64,000 nt of DNA from assembly GCF_014837235.1 (NCBI RefSeq), contig NZ_JACYFT010000001.1, forward strand, positions 1,439,688 to 1,503,687. The letters are read 5' to 3'. Numbering within the stretch: position 1 is the first letter of the stretch; each line of letters opens with the position of its first letter. The notes beneath the pieces are model-generated. The model saw nothing but the letters and a program-made list of their open reading frames with translations, made no database searches and was not told where the DNA came from. Shown here in pieces: positions 17,267-26,392 of the stretch. The position numbers and the translations under genes are program-made. The DNA comes from Limnohabitans radicicola. GTDB taxonomy: Bacteria > Pseudomonadota > Gammaproteobacteria > Burkholderiales > Burkholderiaceae_C.

Positions 17267-18151
17267 TTACTTCTGTGTGCCGAACAGACCGGCAGGCTTG
17301 ATGAGCAGGACGATGGTCATGATCACGAAAATGACCACGTTCGAGGCCTCGGGGTAGAACACTTTGGTCAGCCCTTCAATCAGGCCCAAGCCAAAGCCCG
17401 TCAGGATGGCGCCCATGATGGAACCCATGCCGCCCACCACCACCACGGCGAACACCACGATGATCAGGTCGGCGCCCATGGTCGGGTTGACCTGGTAAAT
17501 CGGTGCAGCCATGACGCCTGCCAATGCGGCCAGGCCCACGCCAAAGCCATAGGTGAGCGTGATCATGCGTGGCACGTTGATGCCGAAGGCTTGCACGAGG
17601 CTAGGGTTCTCGGTGGCGGCGCGCAGGTAGCCGCCGAGCTTGGTGCGCTCGATCACGTACCAGGTGGACAAGCACACCACCAGCGATGCCACGATGACCC
17701 AGGCCCGGTACTTGGGCAGGAACATGAAGCCGGTGTTGAAAACACCCTGAAAGACTTCAGGCACGGCGTAGGGCATGCCGGAAGAACCGAATTCGTTGCG
17801 AAACAGGCCTTGAATGATCAAGGCCAGTCCAAAGGTGAGCAGCAGACCATAAAGATGATCGAGCTTGTAGAGCTGTTTGAGCATGGTGCGCTCGATCAAC
17901 ACACCACTGGCCCCCACGACCACCGGGGTCACGATCAATGCCAGCCAGTAATTCATGCCCAGTTTGTTGAGGCCCAGATAGGCCACAAAAGCACCCAGCA
18001 TGTACTGGGCACCGTGTGAGAAGTTGATGATGTTCAGCAAGCCGAAAATCACGGCCAGGCCCAAGGAGAGCAGCGCATAAAAGGACCCGTTGATGAGCCC
18101 GATCAGCAGCTGCCCGAAGAGCGCTTGAGAGGGGATGCCAAAGATTTCCAT
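17267..18151 (-). CDS. livH: Branched-chain amino acid ABC transporter permease (LivH type)
   Basis: A 294-residue LivH permease. The N-terminal signature GLINGSFYALLSLGLAVIFG, the segment NFSHGAQYMLGAFVAYLGL, and the coupling region EVFQGVFNTGF-onward including RAATENPSLVQAFGINVPRM are typical. It forms the transmembrane pair with LivM. It follows the binding-protein gene by 34 bases. Confidence 0.9.
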   Translation of the reverse strand: MEIFGIPSQALFGQLLIGLINGSFYALLSLGLAVIFGLLNIINFSHGAQYMLGAFVAYLGLNKLGMNYWLALIVTPVVVGASGVLIERTMLKQLYKLDHLYGLLLTFGLALIIQGLFRNEFGSSGMPYAVPEVFQGVFNTGFMFLPKYRAWVIVASLVVCLSTWYVIERTKLGGYLRAATENPSLVQAFGINVPRMITLTYGFGVGLAALAGVMAAPIYQVNPTMGADLIIVVFAVVVVGGMGSIMGAILTGFGLGLIEGLTKVFYPEASNVVIFVIMTIVLLIKPAGLFGTQK

Positions 18152-18185
18152 GGTGATGTTTCGGCTTGCGTGAACAGGGATCTAT

Positions 18186-19400
18186 TTACTTCTTGACCAG
18201 CGGGCACTCGCTCTCGGCCAATGGACGGAAAGCTTCGTTGGCAGGAATGGTGGCCACCAGCTTGTAGTAGTCGTATGGACCTTTGGATTCCGATGGCTTT
18301 TTGACCTGGAACAGATAGGCTGGGTGGATCTTGCGACCGTCGGCACGCACAGAGCCTTTGCCGAACAGCGGATCGTCGGTGGGCAGCTCCTTCATCTTGG
18401 CCGCCACCTTGGTGCCGTCATCGGTCTTGGCTGCATCCACCGCCTTCAGGTAGTGGATCACGCTGGAGTAGACGCCAGCTTGCACCATCGATGGGTATTT
18501 GCCACCGTTGGCCGCGCTGAACCGCTTGGCAAAAGCGCGGGTCTGGTCGTTCAAGTCCCAGTAGAAAGTTTCGGTCAGCATCAAGCCTTGGGCTTTTTCC
18601 AGGCTCAGCGAGTGAACGTCAGGCAGGAAGACCAGCAAGCCAGCCAGGTTCTGACCGCCTTTGGTGATGCCGAATTCGAAAGCCTGCTTGATGGAGTTGG
18701 TGGTGTCGCCGCCAGCGTTGGCCAGACCAATGATCTTGGCCTTGGAGGCTTGTGCCTGCAGCAGGAATGACGAGAAGTCCTGTGTGGGGAAAGGGGTGCG
18801 CACTTTGCCCACAACCTTGCCGCCGTTCTTGAGCACGACCGCCTCGGTGTCACGCTCCAGTGCGTGGCCGAAGGCGTAGTCGGCAGTCAGGAAGAACCAG
18901 GTGTCGCCACCGCTTTTGACAATCGCTTTGCCGGTGCCGTTGGCCAGCATCCAGGTGTCGTAAGCCCAGTGGATGGTGTTGGCGTTACAGGCTTTGCCCG
19001 ACAGGTCGGCGGTGGCCGAGCCCGAATTCACGTGCAGTTTGCCCTTGTCGCCAGAGATTTTGGCGATGGCCAGACCCACAGACGATGTGGGCACGTCGGC
19101 AATCATGTCGACCTTGTCGGTGTCGTACCACTGGCGGGCGATGTTGGAGCCCACGTCAGGCTTGTTCTGGTGATCTGCGCCAACCACTTCCACCTTCAAG
19201 GTGCTCTTGGTGGCCTTGATGTAATCCTCCACAGCCATTTTGGCCGCAGTCACAGAGCCTGGGCCGGTGATGTCGGAGTACAGCCCGGACATGTCGTTGA
19301 GCACGCCGATCTTGACGATGCCGTCAGAGATCTGGGCCTGTGCCGAACCTGCAAATGCACATGCGGCCAATGCAGCCGTCGCGAGAAGTTTGCGTTTCAT
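18186..19400 (-). CDS. livK: ABC transporter substrate-binding protein, LivK/Leu-Ile-Val-binding family
   Basis: A 404-residue periplasmic binding protein. A Sec signal peptide covers about residues 1-22 (MKRKLLATAALAACAFAGSA followed by QA, cleaved before QISDG). The mature protein starts IVKIGVLNDMSGLYSDITGPG, typical of type I periplasmic binding proteins of the amino-acid/amide class. AGGAGA precedes the ATG. Having the binding protein gene inside the operon, after the two ATPase genes, is common in Burkholderiales. The ligand is not determined from sequence; the family also binds aromatic acids, urea and amides. Confidence 0.9.
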   Translation of the reverse strand: MKRKLLATAALAACAFAGSAQAQISDGIVKIGVLNDMSGLYSDITGPGSVTAAKMAVEDYIKATKSTLKVEVVGADHQNKPDVGSNIARQWYDTDKVDMIADVPTSSVGLAIAKISGDKGKLHVNSGSATADLSGKACNANTIHWAYDTWMLANGTGKAIVKSGGDTWFFLTADYAFGHALERDTEAVVLKNGGKVVGKVRTPFPTQDFSSFLLQAQASKAKIIGLANAGGDTTNSIKQAFEFGITKGGQNLAGLLVFLPDVHSLSLEKAQGLMLTETFYWDLNDQTRAFAKRFSAANGGKYPSMVQAGVYSSVIHYLKAVDAAKTDDGTKVAAKMKELPTDDPLFGKGSVRADGRKIHPAYLFQVKKPSESKGPYDYYKLVATIPANEAFRPLAESECPLVKK

Positions 19401-19436
19401 GGTGATGTCTCCTGTTGAAATGAACGGTGAAAAAAA

Positions 19437-20147
19437 TCAGACGCCGAGGTACTCGTGCAGCATGGGCATCTTGGCCTGCAGCTCGCTGGCGGCAAAGCCT
19501 TCGATGATGCGGCCATGCTCCATGACATAAAAGCGGTCGGCCAGCGGGGCGGCAAAACGGAAGTTCTGCTCGACCATGATGATGGTGAAGCCCTTGGCCT
19601 TGAGCGAGAGGATCATGCGCGCCAGTGCCTGCACGATCACAGGTGCCAGACCTTCGGAGATTTCGTCGAGCAGCAAGAGCTTGGCCCCGGTGCGCAGGAT
19701 GCGGCCTACCGCCAGCATCTGCTGCTCGCCACCCGACAGGCGGGTGCCAGGGCTGTTTTTGCGCTCCAGCAGGTTGGGGAACATCTCGTAGATTTCGTCG
19801 ATGGGCATGCCGCCCTCGGCGATCACGGGGGGCAGCAACAGGTTTTCTTCGCAGCTGAGGGAGGCAAAGATGCCCCGCTCTTCCGGGCAGTAACCGATGC
19901 CGAGTTTGGCGATGTTGTGCGGGGCCATGTCGATCGATTCACGGCCATTGATCGTGATCGAGCCGGTGCGCTTGCCCACCAGGCCCACAATGGACTTGAC
20001 GGTGGTGGTGCGCCCGGCGCCGTTGCGCCCCAGCAGCGTGACCACTTCACCTTTGTGCACCGTCAGGTCCACCCCATGCAGGATGTGCGACTCGCCATAC
20101 CACGCGTGCAGGTTGCTGATGCGCAGGAATTCTGTGGACTCAGCCAT
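19437..20147 (-). CDS. livF: Branched-chain amino acid ABC transporter ATP-binding protein (LivF type)
   Basis: A 236-residue ABC ATPase of the LivF type. The signature motif is LSGGEQQML, Walker B is KLLLLDEISEGLAP and the switch His region is IIMVEQNF. The Walker A loop reads GRNGAGRTTT: arginine stands where the invariant lysine normally is. The start at 20147 overlaps the livG stop by 8 bases, which supports it over an upstream in-frame start. It works with LivG at the LivHM pore. An Arg in this position would weaken nucleotide binding in most ATPases, though I recall it in other LivF-like proteins. Confidence 0.9.
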   Translation of the reverse strand: MAESTEFLRISNLHAWYGESHILHGVDLTVHKGEVVTLLGRNGAGRTTTVKSIVGLVGKRTGSITINGRESIDMAPHNIAKLGIGYCPEERGIFASLSCEENLLLPPVIAEGGMPIDEIYEMFPNLLERKNSPGTRLSGGEQQMLAVGRILRTGAKLLLLDEISEGLAPVIVQALARMILSLKAKGFTIIMVEQNFRFAAPLADRFYVMEHGRIIEGFAASELQAKMPMLHEYLGV

Positions 20148-20916
20148 GGGCGCCCTCCAGTTCGGTCGCGACCGTGCCCATGTAGGCTTCCAGCACTTGC
20201 GGGTTTTGGGAGACCACTTCGTAGGGGCCTTCGGCAATGATCTGGCCGCGCTGCAGCACGCTGATGGTGTCGGCGATGCGCGAGACCACGTTCATGTTGT
20301 GTTCCACCATCAGGATGGTGCGGTTGGCACCGACTTTTTTAATGAGCTGCGTCACGCGGTCCACGTCCTCGTGGCCCATGCCCTGGGTGGGCTCGTCCAG
20401 CAGCATCAACTCGGGGTTCATGGCGAGCGTGGTGGCGATCTCCAGCGCACGCTTGCGACCATAAGGCAGCTCGACCGCGGTCAGGTCCGCCATGTCGCCC
20501 AGGTCTACCTCGTCGAGCAGCGCCATGGCCTGGCCATTGAGCTGGTCCAGGATGCGCTCCGAGCGCCAGAAATGCATGGACATGCCGGTGTTGCGTTGCA
20601 GTGCGATGCGCACGTTCTCGAGCACCGTGAGGTTGGGGAAAGTCGCCGAAATCTGAAAGGAACGCACCAGACCCTGGCGAGCCACCTGTGCGGGTTTTTC
20701 TGCGGTGATGTCCTTGCCGTTGAACAGGATCTGTCCACGTGTCGGGATCAGGAATTTGGTGAGCAGGTTGAAGACCGTGGTCTTGCCCGCACCGTTGGGC
20801 CCGATCAAGGCATGGATCTGCCCGCGTTGCACACCCAGATTGACGCTGTTGACGGCGACAAAGCCTTTGAACTCTTTGACAAGTTCCCGGGTTTCGAGAA
20901 TGAAATCTTTGGACAT
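20140..20916 (-). CDS. livG: Branched-chain amino acid ABC transporter ATP-binding protein (LivG type)
   Basis: A 258-residue LivG-type ATPase, first gene of the operon. Walker A is intact (IGPNGAGKTTVFNL). The LivG-specific stretch VRSFQISATFPNLTVLENV is present, and Walker B is LMLLDEPTQGM. The signature motif is unusual, reading LPYGRKRALEIA where LSYGxQRxLEIA is commoner. The start at 20916 (MSKDFILETREL) fits homologues better than an ATG 63 bases upstream. It has a normal Walker lysine, in contrast to its partner LivF. Confidence 0.9.
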   Translation of the reverse strand: MSKDFILETRELVKEFKGFVAVNSVNLGVQRGQIHALIGPNGAGKTTVFNLLTKFLIPTRGQILFNGKDITAEKPAQVARQGLVRSFQISATFPNLTVLENVRIALQRNTGMSMHFWRSERILDQLNGQAMALLDEVDLGDMADLTAVELPYGRKRALEIATTLAMNPELMLLDEPTQGMGHEDVDRVTQLIKKVGANRTILMVEHNMNVVSRIADTISVLQRGQIIAEGPYEVVSQNPQVLEAYMGTVATELEGAHG

Positions 20917-21080
20917 GACTTGTGAACAAGGTTCCGGTTGATGGCCCTTCTGCAAAAAATGCGTCAAAGCCATCTGCATTCTGGGTTCTGCGTTCAGAAC
21001 AGGCTGTAATGGTTATCCCGAACGCTTGTCTCTCATGTGTCTGTGCTGTTAACCGTCTTCAATATTCGATTGAAAAAACC

Positions 21081-21863
21081 TCAACTCAAAACCATGCCGC
21101 CATCGAGGTGAATGGACTGCCCGGTCATGCCCCGCGACTCGTGCGAGCCCAGGTAAACGGCCAAGTTGGCGATCTCGTCGGGGTCAAGTACGCGGCCCAG
21201 CGGCACGCGCGCGAGCGCCGCCTTGACCATCTCATCGTCGCTGATGCCCGAGCTCTTGGCCACTTGCGCCTTGAGCTCTTCCACCATGTCGGTCTGGATG
21301 AAGCCCGGGCAAATGGCGTTGACGGTGACTTTGTAGGGGCTCGCTTCGAGTGCCAGGCAACGCGTGAGGCCCACCACCGCGTGCTTGCTCACGTTGTATG
21401 CGCTTTGGTTGCGCGAGCCCCATTTGCCTGCCGTGGAGGCCATGTTGATGATGCGCCCGTGCTGGCGCGCCTGCATGCCTGGCAGGCAGGCTTGCGTGAA
21501 GTGCAGCACGCCAAACAGGTTCACGTCCAGCATGTCTTGAAAGTCCTGCGGCGCGTAGTCCATGAAGGGCTTGGCCCGGTACACCCCGGCGTTGTTGACC
21601 AGCACGTCCACGCGCCCGAAATGGTTTTCTGCTGCTGCTACGGCCGCAAAGCAGGCGTCGCGGTCGGTCACGTTCAAGCCCACGGTCATGATGCGGTCTT
21701 CGGGCAGCCCCAAGGCATTTTTGACTTCGGTCAGCCGGGCCACATCGGTGGCCACCAGGCACAGGCTGGCACCTTCGGCTGCGTAGGCCTCGGCGATGGC
21801 ACGGCCAATGCCGCGGCTGGCCCCCGTGATGATGGCGACTTGCTGGTCGAGGCGGTGGCTCAT
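21081..21863 (-). CDS. SDR family oxidoreductase (3-hydroxybutyrate dehydrogenase / 3-oxoacyl reductase-like)
   Basis: A 260-residue classical SDR. Cofactor motif GASRGIG is at residues 14-20 and NNAGV near 92; the catalytic Ser is in NMASTAGKWG and the Tyr/Lys in YNVSKHAVVG; the C terminus is GQSIHLDGGMVLS. It resembles FabG-like and 3-hydroxybutyrate dehydrogenase-like enzymes, but I cannot separate these by eye. AAGGA precedes the ATG. It lies between a desaturase gene (25 bases upstream) and the liv operon (164 bases downstream). Confidence 0.85.
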   Translation of the reverse strand: MSHRLDQQVAIITGASRGIGRAIAEAYAAEGASLCLVATDVARLTEVKNALGLPEDRIMTVGLNVTDRDACFAAVAAAENHFGRVDVLVNNAGVYRAKPFMDYAPQDFQDMLDVNLFGVLHFTQACLPGMQARQHGRIINMASTAGKWGSRNQSAYNVSKHAVVGLTRCLALEASPYKVTVNAICPGFIQTDMVEELKAQVAKSSGISDDEMVKAALARVPLGRVLDPDEIANLAVYLGSHESRGMTGQSIHLDGGMVLS

Positions 21864-21888
21864 GGCGGATTCCTTGGCTTGTAGGGGC

Positions 21889-22887
21889 TCAGATCATGGC
21901 CGGACTCTTGCGCTGGCTGGCGCTGTGGCCATCTGGCCCATCGGTGTTTTTGGCAGTGGCCTTGCGCAGCACCTGCAGGTAGCCTTTGGCCAGCTCCATG
22001 TGCGGGCCCAGGCCCTGCGCAATCAGCATGCGGTGTGCGGCGGGCAGCTTCCAGCAAGGTGTGAACACGAACAGGTGGTGCTCCAGGTGGTAGTTGACCC
22101 AGTACGGTGCCACCACCATGCGCATGCCCCAGTGGGTGAGCGTGGTGCGGGTGTTGCGCAGCCGGTCGTCGTTGTCCCCCACCACCGCGTGCTCGGCGAT
22201 GTTGCGGATGCGGCTGATCACCTGGTACCAGGTGAGCAAAGGCATAAGCCACAGCACAAAGTAAGCCCACCACACGCCCGCAGCGGCGGTGATGCCGAAG
22301 AGGACCAGGTTGGTCAGCAGGAAGTATTTTTCTGCATGGAACAGGTTTTTGCAGCGCTGCCAGCGGCTGGGGTCGTCACCCATCTCGTAGCGGAAGAACT
22401 CCAGGCGGCGCTGGACGCCGGTGATGCCCAGGATGTCGCGCCGCATCTTGCGCCAGAAGCTCTGACGCGTGATGGGAAAGGGTGCCGACAGGACCAGGTC
22501 GGGATCGTCCTTTTGCTGCGTGTGGCGGTGGTGGCTCAGGTGGTAGGGCCGGTACAGCGTGAGGCTGGCCCCCACGGGCCAGCCGCAGAGGAAGGCCCCG
22601 AGGGTGTCGTTCAGCCGTGTGTTCTTGAACAAAGCCCGGTGCGCTGCGTCGTGCATCAGGATGGCCAGCCCCAGCTGGCGGCCACCGATCAGGACCATGG
22701 CGACGATGAAGGTGAGCGGGTTGGGCCAGCGCACGAACAGCGCCATGGCCAGCGCAATGACGCCCCAGGCGTGCAGCACCAGCCAGGCGCCCATGAGGTC
22801 GGAGCGTTCTCGCAGGTACGCATCCTGCTCGGCGGTCAGTTGCGGTTTGGGAGCGTCTGGCATGGGGTCTGGATCGGCTGCGCCCAT
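21889..22887 (-). CDS. Membrane fatty acid desaturase family protein
   Basis: A 332-residue integral membrane di-iron desaturase/hydroxylase-like protein. The three His boxes are HDAAH, HLSHHRH and HLEHH, in the usual order, with membrane segments between. Such enzymes act on acyl lipids or carotenoids. Start at 22887 is one option; a second ATG lies 24 bases downstream, and neither has a strong ribosome-binding site. A second, different desaturase gene occurs at 49786-50901. Confidence 0.88.
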   Translation of the reverse strand: MGAADPDPMPDAPKPQLTAEQDAYLRERSDLMGAWLVLHAWGVIALAMALFVRWPNPLTFIVAMVLIGGRQLGLAILMHDAAHRALFKNTRLNDTLGAFLCGWPVGASLTLYRPYHLSHHRHTQQKDDPDLVLSAPFPITRQSFWRKMRRDILGITGVQRRLEFFRYEMGDDPSRWQRCKNLFHAEKYFLLTNLVLFGITAAAGVWWAYFVLWLMPLLTWYQVISRIRNIAEHAVVGDNDDRLRNTRTTLTHWGMRMVVAPYWVNYHLEHHLFVFTPCWKLPAAHRMLIAQGLGPHMELAKGYLQVLRKATAKNTDGPDGHSASQRKSPAMI

Positions 22888-22973
22888 AGGCGGATGACAC
22901 CATCTTCAGACCAAACGGGGAACCTTTCAGTCGCTCGCGTGACGAAAACGCGGCCTTGCAGCCTGTCAAGGGC

Positions 22974-24386
22974 TCACTTGCCGATACAGAAGCTCGAAAA
23001 AATCACGCCCAGCAGGTCGTCGGCACTGAATTCGCCGGTGATGTCGTTCAGTGCATTCTGGGATTGGCGCAGTTCTTCGGCCAGCAGGTCCAGGCTTTGG
23101 GCTTGAGCGGCCAGCAGTTGCTGGGCGATGTTCAGGTGTTCGCCCACGCGCAGCAGGGCCTGCACGTGGCGCTCACGGGCGATGTAGAGGCCTTCGCTGG
23201 CGCTTTGCCAGCCCGCTTCGTGCAGCAGGCGCTGGCGCAGGGCCTGCAGGCCTTCGCCCGTGCGGGCCGAGAGGGTGATGCCTTCCTGCACGAGGGGCGC
23301 GGGTGCGGCATCGGCCTTGTTCCAGATGTCGATCACCGGCACACCCTGGGGCAGGCGCTGCAAAAGGGTTTGTGCGATTTCGGCGTCCGACGCCGCATAC
23401 GCGTTGTCGGTCGTGCGGGTGAGGTCATGAAGAAACAGCACCGCGTCGGCCTGCTCGATCTGGCCCCAGGCGCGTTCGATGCCGATCTGCTCGACTTCAT
23501 CCACGCCTTCGCCTTCGCGCAGGCCTGCGGTGTCGATCACGTGCAGTGGCACGCCTTCGATCTGGATGGTCTGCTGCACCACATCGCGGGTGGTGCCGGC
23601 AATCGGCGTGACGATGGCCAGCTCGGCACCGGCCAGCGCGTTGAGCAGCGAGCTTTTGCCCGCATTGGGCTGGCCTGCGATCACCACGCGGATGCCCTCG
23701 CGCAGCAGCGCGCCCTGGCGGGTGCGTTGCAGCACCGTGGCCAGGTGCGCCTCCAGCCGGTCGAGCTGGCCTTGCGCATCGGCTTTTTGCAAGAAGTCGA
23801 TTTCCTCTTCGGGAAAGTCCAGCGTCGCCTCCACCAGCATGCGCAGGTGGATGAGTGCGTCGCGCAGGGTGTGGATCTCGCGCGAAAAGTCGCCCGCCAG
23901 CGAGCGGCTGGCGCTGCGTGCGGCGGCCTCGGTGCTGGCGTCGATCAGGTCGGCAATCGCTTCGGCCTGGGTCAGGTCGATCTTGTCATTCAAAAAGGCC
24001 CGCTCGGAAAACTCGCCCGGTTGCGCCACGCGCAGGCCGGGCAGGCGCGGCTGACCTGTGGCGGCATCCGTTTCGGCTGCTGCCTGCAGGCAGCGCGTGA
24101 CCAGCAGCTGCAGCACCACGGGGCCGCCGTGGGCCTGCAACTCCAGCACGTCTTCGCCGGTGAAGGAGTTCGGTCCGGGGAAGTGGATCGCCAGACCGTG
24201 GTCGATGGCGCTGCCGTCCTGGTCGCGAAACGGCAGGTAAGTCGCTTCGCGCGCTTTGAGCGGGCGAGCGCACAGCGCCTGGATCAGACCGCTCAGGCCG
24301 CGCCCCGACACGCGCACGATGCCCACAGCCCCGCGACCGGGTGCGGTGGCGATGGCGACGATGGGTTCTTGGTGGCGGGCGAGCAT
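22974..24386 (-). CDS. mnmE: tRNA uridine-5-carboxymethylaminomethyl(34) synthesis GTPase MnmE
   Basis: A 470-residue protein that, with MnmG, modifies U34 of several tRNAs. The N-terminal THF-binding domain starts [20 protein letters not shown]. The G domain has G1 [15 protein letters not shown]2/G3 IAGTTRDVV and DTAGLRE, and G4 NKAD. The C terminus ends in the invariant CIGK. It lies downstream of yidC, as is typical of the oriC-left cluster, but a terminator-like hairpin separates the two. Confidence 0.97.
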   Translation of the reverse strand: MLARHQEPIVAIATAPGRGAVGIVRVSGRGLSGLIQALCARPLKAREATYLPFRDQDGSAIDHGLAIHFPGPNSFTGEDVLELQAHGGPVVLQLLVTRCLQAAAETDAATGQPRLPGLRVAQPGEFSERAFLNDKIDLTQAEAIADLIDASTEAAARSASRSLAGDFSREIHTLRDALIHLRMLVEATLDFPEEEIDFLQKADAQGQLDRLEAHLATVLQRTRQGALLREGIRVVIAGQPNAGKSSLLNALAGAELAIVTPIAGTTRDVVQQTIQIEGVPLHVIDTAGLREGEGVDEVEQIGIERAWGQIEQADAVLFLHDLTRTTDNAYAASDAEIAQTLLQRLPQGVPVIDIWNKADAAPAPLVQEGITLSARTGEGLQALRQRLLHEAGWQSASEGLYIARERHVQALLRVGEHLNIAQQLLAAQAQSLDLLAEELRQSQNALNDITGEFSADDLLGVIFSSFCIGK

Positions 24387-24403
24387 TTGCGGGGTCTCAA
24401 TGC

Positions 24404-24427
24404 AAAAGGGCCGCTTGCGCGGCCCTT
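24404..24427 (-). terminator. Terminator-like hairpin between yidC and mnmE
   Basis: AAGGGCCGC (24406-24414) pairs with GCGGCCCTT (24419-24427) around TTGC. Read on the minus strand the stem is followed by TT, so it can end or reduce transcription from the rpmH-yidC operon before mnmE. Confidence 0.7.
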
Positions 24428-24434
24428 GGCGTTC

Positions 24435-26123
24435 TTATTTGAACTTGGGCAGATTGAACTGCGGTGGCACGCCCATGCGGGTGTTGATGATCCACTGCTG
24501 GGCAATCGACAGCACGTTGTTCGTGATCCAGTACAGCACCAGGCCAGACGGGAAGAAGAAGAACATGACCGAGAACATCAGCGGCATGATCCACATCATC
24601 TTGGCCTGCATAGGATCGGGTGGCGCGGGGTTCAGCGCGGTCTGCAGCAGTGTGGTGAGTGTCATCACCAGCGGCAGGATGAAATACGGATCGGGGGCCG
24701 ACAGGTCGTGGATCCAGCCAGTCCAGGGCGCGTTGCGCATCTCGACCGTGGACAGCAGCACCCAATACAGCGCGATGAACACCGGGATCTGGATCATGAT
24801 CGGGAAGCAGCCGCCCATGGGGTTGACCTTCTCGTCACGGTAGATCTTCATCATCTCCTGCTGCATCTTTTGCGGGTCGTTTTTCAGGCGCTCACGCATC
24901 TCCATGATCTTGGGGTTGATGGCCTTCATCTTGGCCATGCTGGCGTAGGCCTTGGCATTGAGCCAGTAGAAGGCGATCTTGAGCAACAGCACCAGCGCCA
25001 TGATCGACCAGCCCCAGTTTTGAAGCACACCGAACAGCTTGTCCAGCAACCAGAACAAAGGCTTGGCCAGCATGGCCAGCCAGCCGTAGTCTTTCAGCAA
25101 GTCCAGGCCGGGGGCCAGGGCTTCGAGCATTTTTTCTTCTTGCGGGCCGACAAAGAGCTTGTTCTCGACGGCTTTGGACTGGCCGGGGGCCACTTCACCC
25201 ACAGGGGTGATCATGCCCACGGCGTACAGGTTGTTGTCGACCTTGCGTACAAAATTCTCGCGGGCGATGCCCTCGCCCAGCAACCAGGCCGATGCGAAGT
25301 AGTGCTGCACCATGGCCACGTAACCGTTGGTGGAGGTCTTGTCGATCTCGGCCTTGTTCTTTTCAATGTCGGAGAACTCGACCTTGTTGTATTTCTTGGC
25401 CTCGGTGTAGACCGCAGGGCCGGTGAAGGTGGAATAGAAAGACGACTCGCCTGCGGGCTTGTTGCCGTCACGCACCAGTTGCATGTACAGCTGGGGCGAC
25501 ACGGCGGCGGAGCCGGTGTTCACGACTTCGTGCTTGACGCCAATGGCGTAGCTGCCGCGCTGCAGGGTGTAGGTCTTGACCAGCTTGACGCCGTTCACAG
25601 GAGCTGATTCGAAGCGCACGGTCAGCTCGTTCTGGCCGTCCTTGAGGCTGCGCTCGCCGCTGACCTGCATGACCGCCTTGTGGCTGGGGAAGTTGCCGCC
25701 GATCAGGCCGGTCTGGGCCACGTAAACGCGGTCACGGCTTTCGTCGAACAGCACAAAGGGCTTTTTCGCGTCGGCCATGTCGGCGTGGCGCGTGAACTCG
25801 CTGCGCACCAGCGAGCCGCCTTCGGTGTCAAAGCTGAGCTTGAGCACGTCGGTAGAAACTTCGATGCGCTCGTGGGCCGCTGCAGGCGTGGTGCTCACGC
25901 TGGCAGGGACCTGGCCGGGCGCGACCGGGGTCACGCTGGCGCTGGGCACCGCAGCCGGGCCTGCCGACGCTGCGGACGCGGGCGTCGCGGCGGCTTTGGC
26001 CTGGGTCTCGACTTTGGGGAAAAAGGTGGCTTTGTGTCCGTTGTGGATCTGCCATTGGTCCCACAGCAGGACCATGGAGAAACCAAAGATCACCCAGAGG
26101 ATGGTGCGGCGAATGTCGTTCAT
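24435..26123 (-). CDS. yidC: Membrane protein insertase YidC
   Basis: A 562-residue inner-membrane insertase. An N-terminal membrane anchor (RTILWVIFGFSMVLLWDQWQ) is followed by an Ala/Pro-rich linker, a large periplasmic beta domain (about 80-350), and the conserved five-segment core (WGWSIMALVLLLKIAFYWLN, the MKAINPKIMEMRERLKNDPQ coupling region, IPVFIALYWVLLS). It inserts membrane proteins with or without SecYEG. Its start overlaps the yidD stop (ATGA). The window also carries yajC-secD-secF, which cooperate with YidC. Confidence 0.97.
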   Translation of the reverse strand: MNDIRRTILWVIFGFSMVLLWDQWQIHNGHKATFFPKVETQAKAAATPASAASAGPAAVPSASVTPVAPGQVPASVSTTPAAAHERIEVSTDVLKLSFDTEGGSLVRSEFTRHADMADAKKPFVLFDESRDRVYVAQTGLIGGNFPSHKAVMQVSGERSLKDGQNELTVRFESAPVNGVKLVKTYTLQRGSYAIGVKHEVVNTGSAAVSPQLYMQLVRDGNKPAGESSFYSTFTGPAVYTEAKKYNKVEFSDIEKNKAEIDKTSTNGYVAMVQHYFASAWLLGEGIARENFVRKVDNNLYAVGMITPVGEVAPGQSKAVENKLFVGPQEEKMLEALAPGLDLLKDYGWLAMLAKPLFWLLDKLFGVLQNWGWSIMALVLLLKIAFYWLNAKAYASMAKMKAINPKIMEMRERLKNDPQKMQQEMMKIYRDEKVNPMGGCFPIMIQIPVFIALYWVLLSTVEMRNAPWTGWIHDLSAPDPYFILPLVMTLTTLLQTALNPAPPDPMQAKMMWIMPLMFSVMFFFFPSGLVLYWITNNVLSIAQQWIINTRMGVPPQFNLPKFK

Positions 26124-26392
26124 GTGGTCTTCTTGGAAGAAGTGGGGGGGATCAGTCGGCTGAAGAGGCGTGGAGCCTCTTCAGGAACAGGGTCATGGCC
26201 GCCTGCACACCAAGGGTGGCAGCGCAGCAGCCGGGCCACGGTCAGGTAAGAGCCTGCCGCAGCGCCATGTTTTTCGAGGGCTTGTAGCGAATACACCGAA
26301 CAGGTCGGATCAAATCGGCAGGCCGAGCCCAGCCAGGGGCTGAGCAGCAATCGGTACGCGCGCACCAGACCCATCAAGGCATCACGCACCAT
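26120..26392 (-). CDS. yidD: Membrane protein insertion efficiency factor YidD
   Basis: A 90-residue small basic protein with the YidD signature LLSPWLGSACRFDPTCSVYS and a Cys-rich loop to HPWCAGGHDPVPE. It assists YidC-dependent insertion. The ATG at 26392 is chosen because a perfect AGGAGGT lies 5 bases upstream; an in-frame start at 26428 would lie deep inside rnpA. It overlaps the rnpA end by 11 bases and yidC by ATGA. Confidence 0.93.
   Translation of the reverse strand: MVRDALMGLVRAYRLLLSPWLGSACRFDPTCSVYSLQALEKHGAAAGSYLTVARLLRCHPWCAGGHDPVPEEAPRLFSRLIPPTSSKKTT

Noticed and set aside
20917-21080. The short palindrome GTTCTG-CGTT-CAGAAC before livG considered as an operator.
   Set aside because: Only 6-base arms, no second copy and no clear promoter next to it; could easily be chance.
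22956-25607. An 883-codon open frame antisense to mnmE and yidC.
   Set aside because: It crosses two well-supported genes, has no domain and reads as the complement of high-GC codons.
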